Shown here in pieces: positions 23,890 to 34,980 of a DNA stretch of 64,000 nucleotides; within the stretch, counting starts at the first letter, position 1, and every line of letters starts with the position of its first letter. The notes under the pieces are model-generated. The model did no database searches. It saw nothing but the letters and a program-made list of their open reading frames with translations, and had not been told where the DNA came from. Source of the DNA: Calendula officinalis (taxonomy: Eukaryota > Streptophyta > Magnoliopsida > Asterales > Asteraceae); NCBI GenBank assembly GCA_963853835.1, contig OY970824.1:40432727-40496726 (forward strand). Reading direction: 5' to 3'. The position numbers were made by a program, and so were the translations under genes.

Positions 23890-26300
23890 TTGGATATTGA
23901 AGAGTTCGGGCCGAAGAGGGATGTTCGGGCCGAAGTGGTGTTCGGGCCGAAGTGGGATGTTCGGGCCGAAGTGGTGTTCGGGCCGAAGTGGTGTTCGGGC
24001 CGAGGATGATGTTCGGGCCGAGGTTGAAGTTCGGGCCGAGGTCGGAGTTCGGGCCGAGGTTGAAGTTCGGGCCGAAAATGAAGTTCGGACGGGGAACAGT
24101 GAAGAGTTCGGGCCGAACTTGTTCTTGGCAGTGACGAACGAACCATCTATTTTGGTTACTCGTGGGCGTGAAACGGACACCCGAGCTGAAAGTTATGAAT
24201 GTTTTAGTATAGCACCTTTTGTCACACCATCTTGGATATTGAAGAGTTCGGGCCGAAGAGGGATGTTCGGGCCGAAGTGGTGTTCGGGCCGAAGTGGGAT
24301 GTTCGGGCCGAAGTGGTGTTCGGGCCGAAGTGGTGTTCGGGCCGAAGTTCGGTGTTCGGGCCGAGGATGACGTTCGGGACGTGGATGAAGTTCGGGCCGA
24401 GGTCGGAGTTCGGGCCGAGGTTGAAGTTCGGGCCGAGGTTGAAGTTCGGGCCGAAAATGAAGTTCGGGCCGGGAACAGTGAAGAGTTCGGGCCGAACTTG
24501 TTCCTGGCAGTGACGACCGAACCAACTATTTTGGTTACTCGTGGGCGTGAAACGGACACCCGAGCTGAAAGTTATGAATGTTTTAGTATAGCCCCTTTTG
24601 TCACACAATCTTGGATATTGAAGAGTTCGGGCCGAAGAGGGATGTTCGGGCAGAAGTGGTGTTCGGGCCGAAGTGTGATGTTCGGGCCGAAGTGGTGTTC
24701 GGGCTGAAGTTCGGTGTTCGGGCCGAGGATGATGTTCGGGCCGAGGTTGAAGTTCGGGCCGAGGTCGGAGTTCGGGTCGAGGTTGAAGTTCGGGCCGAGG
24801 TTCAAGTTCGGGCCGAAAATGAAGTTCGGGCCGGGAACAGTGAAGAGTTCGGGCCAAACTTGTTCTTGGCAGTGACGAACGAACCATCTATTTTGGTTAC
24901 TCGTGGGCGTGAAACGGACACCCGAGCTGAAAGTTATGAATGTTTTAGTATAGCACCTTTTGTCACACCATCTTGGATATTGAAGAGTTCGGGCCGAAGA
25001 GGGATGTTCGGGCCGAAGTGGTGTTCGGGCCGAAGTGGGATGTTCGGGCCGAAGTGGTGTTCGGGTCGAAGTGGTGTTCGGGCCGAAGTTCGTTGCTCGG
25101 GCCGAGGATGACGTTCAGGACGAGGATGAAGTTCGGGCCGAGGTCGGAGTTCGGGCCGAGGTTGAAGTTCGGGCCGAGGTTGAAGTTCGGGCCGAAAATG
25201 AAGTTCGGGCCGGGAACAGTGAAGAGTTCGGGCCGAACTTGTTCCTGGCAGTGACGACCGAACCAACTATTTTGGTTACTCATGGGCGTGAAACGGACAC
25301 CCGAGCTGAAAGTTATGAATGTTTTAGTATAGCCCCTTTTGTCACACAATCTTGGATATTGAAGAGTTCGGGCCGAAGAGGGATGTTCGGGCCGAAGTGG
25401 TGTTCGGGCCGAAGTGCGATGTTCGGGCCGAAGTGGTGTTCGGGCTGAAGTTCGGTGTTCGGGCCGAGGATGATGTTCGGGCCGAGGTTGAAGTTCGGGC
25501 CGAGGTCGGAGTTCGGGTCGAGGTTGAAGTTCGGGCCGAGGTTGAAGTTCGGGCCGAAAATGAAGTTCGGGCCGGGAACAGTGAAGAGTTCGGGCTGAAC
25601 TTGTTCTTGGCAGTGACCAACGAACCAGCTATTATGGTTACTCGTGGGCATGAAACGGACACCCGAGCTGAAAGTTATGAATGTTTTAGTATATCACCTT
25701 TTGTCACACAATCTTGGATATTGAAGAGTTCGGGCCGAAGAGGGATGTTCGGGCCGAAGTGGTGTTCGGGCCGAAGTGGGATGTTCGGGCCGAAGTGGTG
25801 TTCGGGCCGAAGTGGTGTTCGGGCCGAAGTCAGTGTTCGGGCCGAGGATGATGTTCCGGCCGAGGTTGAAGTTCGGGCCGAGGTTGGAGTTCGGGCCGAG
25901 GTTGGAGTTCGAGCCGAGGTTGAAGTTCGGGCCGAAAATGAAGTTCGGGTTGGGAACAGTGAAGAGTTCGGGCCGAACTTCTTCTTGGCAGTGACAAACG
26001 AACCATCTATTTTGGTTACTCGTGGGCGTGAAACGGACACCCGAGCTGAAAGTTATGAATGTTTTAGTATAGCACCTTTTGTCACACCATCTTGGATATT
26101 GAAGAGTTCGGGCCGAAGAGGGATGTTCGGGCCGAAGTGGTGTTCGGGCCGAAGTGGGATGTTCGGGCCGAAGTGGTGTTCGGGCCGAAGTTCGGTGTTC
26201 GGGCCGAGGATGACGTTCGGGCCGAGGATGAAGTTCAGGCCGAGGTTGAAGTTCGGGCCGAGGTTGAAGTTCGGGCCGAAAATGAAGTTCGGGCCGGGAA
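23890..26300 (+). repeat. 2.4-kb segment, copy 1 of the 5,296-bp-offset pair
   Basis: The monomer lengths 342, 379, 362, 379, 362, 378 and the start of 344 recur exactly from 29,186. Shared rare marks: GGGCAGAAGTGG (about 24,650 and 29,946), TTCGTTGCTCGGG (about 25,089 and 30,385), AGGTTCAAG (about 24,800 and 30,096) and the shortened GAAGTCAGTG. The right end is approximate because the linker of the last unit differs. Confidence 0.85.
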
Positions 26301-26435
26301 CAGTGAAGAGTTCGGGCCGAACTTGTTCCTGGCAGTGACGACCGAACCAGCTATTTTGGTTACTCGTGGGCGTGAAACGGACACCCGAGCTGAAAGTTAT
26401 GAATGTTTTAGTATAGCCCCTTTTGTCACACAATC

Positions 26436-26982
26436 TTGGATATTGAAGAGTTCGGGCCGAAGAGGGATGTTCGGGCCGAAGTGGTGTTCGGGCTGAAGTT
26501 CGGTGTTCGGGCCGAGGATGATGTTCGGGCCGAGGTTGAAGTTCGGGCCGAGGTCGGAGTTCGGGTCGAGGTTGAAGTACGGGCCGAGGTTGAAGTTCGG
26601 GCCGAAAATGAAGTTCGGGCCGGGAACAGTGAAGAGTTCGGGCCGAAGTGGTGTTCGGGCCGAAGTGGGATGTTCGGGCCGAAGTTGTGTTCGGGCCGAA
26701 GTTCGGTGTTCGGGCCGAGGATGACGTTCGGGACGAGGATGAAGTTCGGGCCGAGGTCGGAGTTCGGGCCGAGGTCGGAGTTCGGGCCGAGGTTGAAGTT
26801 CGGGCCGAGGTTGAAGTTCGGGCCGAAAATGAAGTTCGGGCCGCGAACAGTGAAGAGTTCGGGCCGAACTTGTTCCTGGCAGTGACGACCGAACCAACTA
26901 TTTTGGTTACTCGTGGGCGTGAAACGGACACCCGAGCTGAAAGTTATGAATGTTTTAGTATAGCCCCTTTTGTCACACAATC
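26436..26982 (+). repeat. Fused double monomer lacking one linker (547 bp)
   Basis: The left part matches unit 14,360 (326 bp) and the right part matches unit 14,686 (397 bp), a pair that totals 723 bp. Here 176 bp are missing, including the whole linker body. The joint is at about 26,637-26,648, where the linker-boundary copy of TTCGGGCCGAA continues directly as a block-1 subrepeat (AGTGGTG) instead of the linker sequence CTTGTTC. This is a clean deletion between two copies of the 11-mer. Confidence 0.88.
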
Positions 26983-29185
26983 TTGGATATTGAAGAGTTC
27001 GGGCCGAAGAGGGATGTTCGGGCCGAAGTGGTGTTCGGGCCGAAGTGCGGTGTTCGGGCCGAAGTGGTGTTCGGGCTGAAGTTCGGTGTTCGGGCCGAGG
27101 ATGATGTTCGGGCCGAGGTTGAAGTTCGGGCCGAGGTCGGAGTTCGGGTCGAGGTTGAAGTTCGGGCCGAGGTTGAAATTCGGGCCGAAAATGAAGTTCG
27201 GGCCGGGAACAGTGAAGAGTTCGGGCCGAACTTGTTCTTGGCAGTGACGAACGAACCAGCTATTATGGTTACTCGTGGGCGTGAAACGGACACCCGAGCT
27301 GAAAGTTATGAATGTTTTAGTATAGCACCTTTTGTCACACAATCTTGGATATTGAAGAGTTCGGGCCGAAGAGGGATGTTCGGGCCGAAGTGGTGTTCGG
27401 GCCGAAGTGGGATGTTCGGGCCGAAGTGGTGTTCGGGCCGAAGTGGTGTTCGGGCCGAGGATGATGTTCGGGCCGAGGTTGAAGTTCGGGCCGAGGTCGG
27501 AGTTCGGGCCGAGGTTGAAGTTCGGGCCGAGGTTGAAGTTCGGGCCGAAAATGAAGTTCGGACCGGGAACAGTGAAGTGTTCGGGCCGAACTTGTTCTTG
27601 GCAGTGACGAACGAACCATCTATTTTGGTTACTCGTGGGCGTGAAACGGACACCCGAGCTGAAAGTTATGAATGTTTTAGTATAGCACCTTTTGTCACAC
27701 CATCTTGGATATTGAAGAGTTCGGGCCGAAGAGGGATGTTCGGGCCGAAGTGGTGTTCGGGCCGAAGTGGGATGTTCAGGCCGAAGTGGTGTTCGGGCCG
27801 AAGTGGTGTTCGGGCCGAAGTTCGGTGTTCGGGCCGAGGATGACGTTCAGGACGAGGATGAAGTTCGGGCCGAGGTCGGAGTTCGGGCCGAGGTTGAAGT
27901 TCGGGCCGAGGTTGAAGTTCGGGCCGAAAATGAAGTTCGGGCCGGGAACAGTGAAGAGTTCGGGCCGAACTTGTTCCTGGCAGTGACGACCGAACCAACT
28001 ATTTTGGTTACTCGTGGGCGTGAAACGGACACCCGAGCTGAAAGTTATGAATGTTTTAGTATAGCCCCTTTTGTCACACAATCTTGGATATTGAAGAGTT
28101 CGGGCCGAAGAGGGATGTTCGGGCCGAAGTGGTGTTCGGGCCGGAGTGCGATGTTCGGGCCGAAGTGGTGTTCGGGCTGAAGTTCGGTGTTCGGGCCGAG
28201 GATGATGTTCGGGCCGAGGTTGAAGTTCGGGCCGAGGTCGGAGTTCGGGTCGAGGTTGAAGTTCGGGCCGAGGTTGAAGTTCGGGCCGAAAATGAAGTTC
28301 GGGCCGGGAACAGTGAAGAGTTCGGGCCGAACTTGTTCTTGGCAGTGACGAACGAACCATCTATTTTGGTTACTCGTGGGCGTGAAACGGACACCCGAGC
28401 TGAAAGTTATGAATGTTTTAGTATAGCACCTTTTGTCACACCATCTTGGATATTGAAGAGTTCGGGCCGAAGAGGGATGTTCGGGCCGAAGTGGTGTTCG
28501 GGCCGAAGTGGGATGTTCGGGCCGAAGTGGTGTTCGGGCCGAAGTGTGTTCGGGCCGAAGTTCGGTGTTCGGGCCGAGGATGACGTTCAGGACGAGGATG
28601 AAGTTTGGGCCGAGGTCGGAGTTCGGGCCGAGGTTGAAGTTCGGGCCGAGGTTGAAGTTCGGGCCGAAAATGAAGTTCGGGCCGGGAACAGTGAAGAGTT
28701 CGGGCCGAACTTGTTCCTGGCAGTGACGACCGAACCAACTATTTTGGTTACTCGTGGGCGTGAAACGGACACCCGAGCTGAAAGTTATGAATGTTTTAGT
28801 ATAGCCCCTTTTGTCACACAATCTTGGATATTGAAGAGTTCGGGCCGAAGAGGGATGTTCGGGCCGAAGTGGTGTTCGGGCCGAAGTGCGATGTTCGGGC
28901 CGAAGTGGTGTTCGGGCTGAAGTTCGGTGTTCGGGCCGAGGATGATGTTCGGGCCGAGGTTGAAGTTCGGGCCGAGGTCGGAGTTCGGGTCGAGGTTGAA
29001 GTTCGGGCCGAGGTTGAAGTTCGGGCCGAAAATGAAGTTCGGGCCGGGAACAGTGAAGAGTTCGGGCCGAACTTGTTCTTGGCAGTGACCAACGAACCAG
29101 CTATTATGGTTACTCGTGGGCGTGAAACGGACACCCGAGCTGAAAGTTATGAATGTTTTAGTATAGCACCTTTTGTCACACAATC

Positions 29186-31600
29186 TTGGATATTGAAGAG
29201 TTCGGGCCGAAGAGGGATGTTCGGGCCGAAGTGGTGTTCGGGCCGAAGTGGGATGTTCGGGCCGAAGTGGTGTTCGGGCCGAAGTGGTGTTCGGGCCGAG
29301 GATGATGTTCGGGCCGAGGTTGAAGTTCGGGCCGAGGTCGGAGTTCGGGCCGAGGTTGAAGTTCGGGCCGAAAATGAAGTTCGGACCGGGAACAGTGAAG
29401 AGTTCGGGCCGAACTTGTTCTTGGCAGTGACGAACGAACCATCTATTTTGGTTACTCGTGGGCGTGAAACGGACACCCGAGCTGAAAGTTATGAATGTTT
29501 TAGTATAGCACCTTTTGTCACACCATCTTGGATATTGAAGAGTTCGGGCCGAAGAGGGATGTTCGGGCCGAAGTGGTGTTCGGGCCGAAGTGGGATGTTC
29601 GGGCCGAAGTGGTGTTCGGGCCGAAGTGGTGTTCGGGCCGAAGTTCGGTGTTCGGGCCGAGGATGACGTTCGGGACGAGGATGAAGTTCGGGCCGAGGTC
29701 GGAGTTCGGGCCGAGGTTGAAGTTCGGGCCGAGGTTGAAGTTCGGGCCGAAAATGAAGTTCGGGCCGGGAACAGTGAAGAGTTCGGGCCGAACTTGTTCC
29801 TGGCAGTGACGACCGAACCAACTATTTTGGTTACTCGTGGGCGTGAAACGGACACCCGAGCTGAAAGTTATGAATGTTTTAGTATAGCCCCTTTTGTCAC
29901 ACAATCTTGGATATTGAAGAGTTCGGGCCGAAGAGGGATGTTCGGGCAGAAGTGGTGTTCGGGCCGAAGTGTGATGTTCGGGCCGAAGTGGTGTTCGGGC
30001 TGAAGTTCGGTGTTCGGGCCGAGGATGATGTTCGGGCCGAGGTTGAAGTTCGGGCCGAGGTCGGAGTTCGGGTCGAGGTTGAAGTTCGGGCCGAGGTTCA
30101 AGTTCGGGCCGAAAATGAAGTTCGGGCCGGGAACAGTGAAGAGTTCGGGCCAAACTTGTTCTTGGCAGTGACGAACGAACCATCTATTTTGGTTACTCGT
30201 GGGCGTGAAACGGACACCCGAGCTGAAAGTTATGAATGTTTTAGTATAGCACCTTTTGTCACACCATCTTGGATATTGAAGAGTTCGGGCCGAAGAGGGA
30301 TGTTCGGGCCGAAGTGGTGTTCGGGCCGAAGTGGGATGTTCGGGCCGAAGTGGTGTTCGGGTCGAAGTGGTGTTCGGGCCGAAGTTCGTTGCTCGGGCCG
30401 AGGATGACGTTCAGGACGAGGATGAAGTTCGGGCCGAGGTCGGTGTTCGGGCCGAGGTTGAAGTTCGGGCCGAGGTTGAAGTTCGGGCCGAAAATGAAGT
30501 TCGGGCCGGGAACAGTGAAGAGTTCGGGCCGAACTTGTTCCTGGCAGTGACGACCGAACCAACTATTTTGGTTACTCGTGGGCGTGAAACGGACACCCGA
30601 GCTGAAAGTTATGAATGTTTTAGTATAGCCCCTTTGGTCACACAATCTTGGATATTGAAGAGTTCGGGCCGAAGAGGGATGTTCGGGCCGAAGTGGTGTT
30701 CGGGCTGAAGTGCGATGTTCGGGCCGAAGTGGTGTTCGGGCTGAAGTTCGGTGTTCGGGCCGAGGATGATGTTCGGGCCGAGGTTGAAGTTCGGGCCGAG
30801 GTCGGAGTTCGGGTCGAGGTTGAAGTTCGGGCCGAGGTTGAAGTTCGGGCCGAAAATGAAGTTCGGGCCGGGAACTGTGAAGAGTTCGGGCTGAACTTGT
30901 TCTTGGCAGTGACCAACGAACCAGCTATTATGGTTACTCGTGGGCATGAAACGGACACCCGAGCTGAAAGTTATGCATGTTTTAGTATATCACCTTTTGT
31001 CACACAATCTTGGATATTGAAGAGTTCGGGCCGAAGAGGGATGTTCGGGCCGAAGTGGTGTTCGGGCCGAAGTGGGATGTTCGGGCCGAAGTGGTGTTCG
31101 GGCCGAAGTGGTGTTCGGGCCGAAGTCAGTGTTCGGGCCGAGGATGATGTTCCGGCCGAGGTTGAAGTTCGGGCCGAGGTTGGAGTTCGGGCCGAGGTTG
31201 GAGTTCGAGCCGAGGTTGAAGTTCGGGCCGAAAATGAAGTTCGGGTTGGGAACAGTGAAGAGTTCGGGCCGAACTTCTTCTTGGCAGTGACAAACGAACC
31301 ATCTATTTTGGTTACTCGTGGGCGTGAAACGGACACCCGAGCTGAAAGTTATGAATGTTTTAGTATAGCACCTTTTGTCACACCATCTTGGATATTGAAG
31401 AGTTCGGGCCGAAGAGGGATGTTCGGGCCGAAGTGGTGTTCGGGCCGAAGTGGGATGTTCGGGCCGAAGTGGTGTTCGGGCCGAAGTTCGGTGTTCGGGC
31501 CGAGGATGACGTTCGGGCCGAGGATGAAGTTCAGGCCGAGGTTGAAGTTCGGGCAGAGGTTGAAGTTCGTGCCGAAAATGAAGTTCGGGCCGGGAACAGT
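29186..31600 (+). repeat. 2.4-kb segment, copy 2 of the 5,296-bp-offset pair
   Basis: Matches 23,890-26,300. Differences noted include GACGTGGATG (about 24,378) against GACGAGGATG here, and GGGCAGAGG plus TTCGTGCCG near 31,553-31,570, which copy 1 lacks. Beyond about 31,600 the linker changes from the CCTGGCAG/GACGACCG form to the CTTGGCAG/GACGAACG form, so the end is probably a recombination joint inside the last monomer. Confidence 0.85.
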
Positions 31601-31731
31601 GAAGAGTTCGGGCCGAACTTGTTCTTGGCAGTGACGAACGAACCAGCTATTATGGTTACTCGTGGGCGTGAAACGGACACCCGAGCTGAAAGTTATGAAT
31701 GTTTTAGTATAACACCTTTTGTCACACAATC

Positions 31732-32345
31732 TTGGATATTGAAGAGTTCGGGCCGAAGAGGGATGTTCGGGCCGAAGTGGTGTTCGGGCCGAAGTGGTGT
31801 TCGGGCCGAAGTTCGGTGTTCAGGCCGAGGATGATGTTCGGGCCGAGGTCGGTGTTCGGGCCTAGGTTGAAGTTCGGGCCGAAAATGAAGTTCGGGCCGG
31901 GAACAGTGAAGAGTTCGGGCCGAACTTGTTCTTGGCAGTGACGAACGAACCAGCTATTTTGGTTACTCGTGGGCGTGAAACGGACACCCGAGCTGAAAGT
32001 TATGAATGTTTTAGTATAACACCTTTTGTCACACAATCTTGGATATTGAAGAGTTCGGGCCGAAGAGGGATGTTCGGGCCGAAGTGGTGTTCGGGCCGAA
32101 GTGGTGTTCGGGCCGAAGTTCGGTGTTCAGGCCGAGGATGATGTTCGGGCCGAGGTCGGTGTTCGGGCCTAGGTTGAAGTTCGGGCCGAAAATGAAGTTC
32201 GGGCCGGGAACAGTGAAGAGTTCGGGCCGAACTTGTTCTTGGCAGTGACGAACGAACCAGCTATTTTGGTTACTCGTGGGCGTGAAACGGACACCCGAGC
32301 TGAAAGTTATGAATGTTTTAGTATGGCACCTTTTGTCACACAATC
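31732..32345 (+). repeat. Two adjacent 307-bp short monomers
   Basis: Units 31,732 and 32,039 are both 307 bp and nearly identical, the shortest monomers in the window. Each lacks four subrepeats relative to the 379-bp form and carries TTCAGGCCGAGG plus GGGCCTAGG. Single 307-bp monomers of the same kind stand at 1,801 and 3,787, so this stretch (32,039 then 32,346) repeats the order seen at 1,801-2,486 about 30 kb away. Confidence 0.88.
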
Positions 32346-32724
32346 TTGGATATTGAAGAGTTCGGGCCGAAGAGGGATGTTCGGGCCGAAGTGGTGTTCG
32401 GGCCGAAGTGGGATGTTCGGGCTGAAGTGGTGTTCGGGCCGAAGTGGTGTTCGGGCCTAAGTTCGGTGTTCGGGCCGAGGATGATGTTCGGGCCGAGGTT
32501 GAAGTTCGGGCCGAGGTCGGAGTTCGGGCCGAGGTTGAAGTTTGGGCCGAGGTTGAAGTTCGGGCCGAAAATGAAGTTCGGGCCGGGAACAGTGAAGAGT
32601 TCGGGCCGAACTTGTTCTTGGCAGTGACGAACGAACCATTTATTTTGGTTACTCGTGGGCGTGAAACGGACACTCGAGCTGAAAGTTATGAATGTTTTAG
32701 TATAGCACCTTTTGTCACACAATC

Positions 32725-34980
32725 TTGGATATTGAAGAGTTCGGGCCGAAGAGGGATGTTCGGGCCGAAGTGGTGTTCGGGCCGAAGTGGGATGTTCGGG
32801 CCGAAGTGGTGTTCGGGCCGAAGTTCGGTGTTCGGGCCGAAGTTCGGTGTTCGGGCCGAGGATGATGTTCGGGCCGAGGTTGAAGTTCGGGCCGAGGTCG
32901 GAGTTCGGGCCGAGGTTGAAATTCGGGCCGAGGTTGAAGTTCGGGCCGAAAATGAAGTTCGGGCCGAGAACAGTGAAGAGTTGGGGCCGAACTTGTTCTT
33001 GGCAGTGACGAACGAACCATCTATTTTGGTTACTCGTGGGCGTGAAACGGACACCCGAGCTGAAAGTTATGAACGTTTTAGTATAGCACCTTTTGTCACA
33101 CAATCTTGGATATTGAAGAGTTCGGGCCGAAGAGGGATGTTCGGGCCGAAGTGGTGTTCGGCCGAAGTGGGATGTTCGGGCTGAAGTGGTGTTCGGGCCG
33201 AAGTGGTGTTCGGGCCAAAGTTCGGTGTTCGGGCCGAGGATGATGTTCGGGCCGAGGTTGAAGTTCGGGCCGAGGTCGGATTTCGGGCCGAGGTTGAAGT
33301 TTGGGCCGAGGTTGAAGTTCGGGCCGAAAATGAAGTTCGGGCCGGGAACAGTGAAGAGTTCGGGCCGAACTTGTTCTTGGCAGTGACAAACGAACCATTT
33401 ATTTTGGTTACTCGTGGGCGTGAAACGGACACTCGAGCTGAAAGTTATGAATGTTTTAGTATAACACCTTTTGTCACACAATCTTGGATATTGAAGAGTT
33501 CGGGCCGAAGAGGGATGTTCGGGCCGAAGTGGTGTTCGGGCCGAAGTGGGATGTTCGGGCCGAAGTGGTGTTCGGGCCGAAGTGGTGTTCGGGCCGAAGT
33601 TCGGTGTTCGGGCCGAGGATGATGTTCGGCCGAGGTTGAAGTTCAGGCCGATGTCGGAGTTCGGGCCGAGGTTGAAGTTTGGGCCGAGGTTGAAGTTCGG
33701 GCCGAAAATGAAGTTCGGGCCGAGAACAGTGAAGAGTTGGGGCCGAACTTATTCTTGGCAGTGACGAACGAACCTTCTATTTTGGTTACTCGTGGGCGTG
33801 AAACGGACACCCGAGCTGAAAGTTATGAATGTTTTAGTATAGCACCTTTTGTCACACAATCTTGGATATTGAAGAGTTCGGGCCGAAGAGGGATGTTCGG
33901 GCCGAAGTGGTGTTCGGGCCGAAGTGGGATGTTCGGGCCGAAGTGGTGTTCGGGCCGAAGTGGTGTTCGGGCCGAAGTTCGGTGTTCGGGCCGAGGATGA
34001 TGTTCGGGCCGAGGTTGAAGTTCGGGCCGAGGTTGGAGTTCGGGCCGAGGTTGGAGTTCGGGCCGAGGTTGAAGTTCGGGCCGAAAATGAAGTTCGGGTC
34101 GGGAACAGTGAAGAGTTCGGGCCGAACTTGTTCTTGGCAGTGACGATCGAACCGACTATTTTTGTTACTCGTGGGCGTGAAACGGACACCCGAGCTGAAA
34201 GTTATGAATGTTTTAGTATAGCACCTTTTGTCACACAATCTTGGATATTGAAGAGTTCGGGCCGAAGAGGGATGTTCGGGCCGAAGTGGTGTTCGGGCCG
34301 AAGTGGGATGTTCGGGCCGAAGTGGTGTTCGGGCTGAAGTTCGGTGTTCGGGCCGAGGATGATGTTCGGCCCGAGGTTGAAGTTCGGGCTGAGGTCGGAG
34401 TTCGGGCCGAGGTTGAAGTTCGGGCCGAGGTTGAAGTTCGGGCCGAAAATGAAGTTCGGGTCGGGAACAGTGAAGAGTTGGGGCCGAACTTGTTCTTGGC
34501 AGTGACGAACGAACCATCTATTTTGGTTACTTGTGGGCGTGAAACGGACAATCGAGCTGAAAGTTATGAATGTTTTAGTATAACATCGTTTGTCACACAA
34601 TCTTGGATATTGAAGAGTTCGGGCCGAAGAGGGATGTTCGGGACGAAGTGGTGTTCAGGCCGAAGTGGGATGTTCGGGCCGAAGTGGTGTTCGGGCCGAA
34701 GTGGTGTTCGGGCCGAAGTTCGGTGTTCGGGCCGAGGATGATGTTCGGCCGAGGTTGAAGTTCGGGCCGAGGTCGGAGTTCGGGCCGAGGTTGAAGTTCG
34801 GGCCGAGGTTGAAGTTCGGGCCGAAAATGAAGTTCGGGCCGGGAACAGTGAAGAGTTCGGGCCGAACTTGTTCCTGGCAGTGACAAACGAACCATTTATT
34901 TTGGTTACTCGTGGGCGTGAAACGGACACTCGAGCTGAAAGTTATGAATGTTTTAGTATAGCACCTTTTGTCACACAATC
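32725..34980 (+). repeat. 2.24-kb HOR, copy 1 (2,256 bp, six monomers)
   Basis: Monomer starts are 32,725, 33,106, 33,484, 33,862, 34,241 and 34,603. The next copy lies 2,237 bp downstream for the last five. The first unit is 19 bp longer here because the AGTTCGGTG subrepeat is duplicated near 32,820-32,850. Shared private one-base deletions (TTCGGCCGAA at 33,157 and 35,394; TTCGGCCGAG at 33,625 and 35,862) prove common origin. Confidence 0.9.
33157..33166. other. One-base-deleted core forming a perfect 10-bp palindrome
   Basis: The central G of the 11-mer is missing, giving TTCGGCCGAA, which is fully self-complementary. The same deletion occurs at 35,394-35,403 (the duplicate of this unit) and at 39,393-39,402. 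TTCGGCCGAG versions lie at 33,625, 34,744, 35,862 and 36,981. All are confined to about 33-39.4 kb, so the deletion arose locally and was spread by duplication. Confidence 0.85.

Larger units (their letters stand above)
23493..31731 (+). repeat. Region of alternating GACG-family and standard monomers
   Basis: Monomer starts are 23,493, 23,890, 24,232, 24,611, 24,973, 25,352, 25,714, 26,092, 26,436, 26,983, 27,345, 27,705, 28,084, 28,446, 28,824, 29,186, 29,528, 29,907, 30,269, 30,648, 31,010 and 31,388. GACG-family units (24,232, 24,973, 27,705, 28,446, 29,528 and 30,269 among others) alternate with standard units, usually every second or third position. Within it one segment of about 2.4 kb occurs twice. 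Confidence 0.85.
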
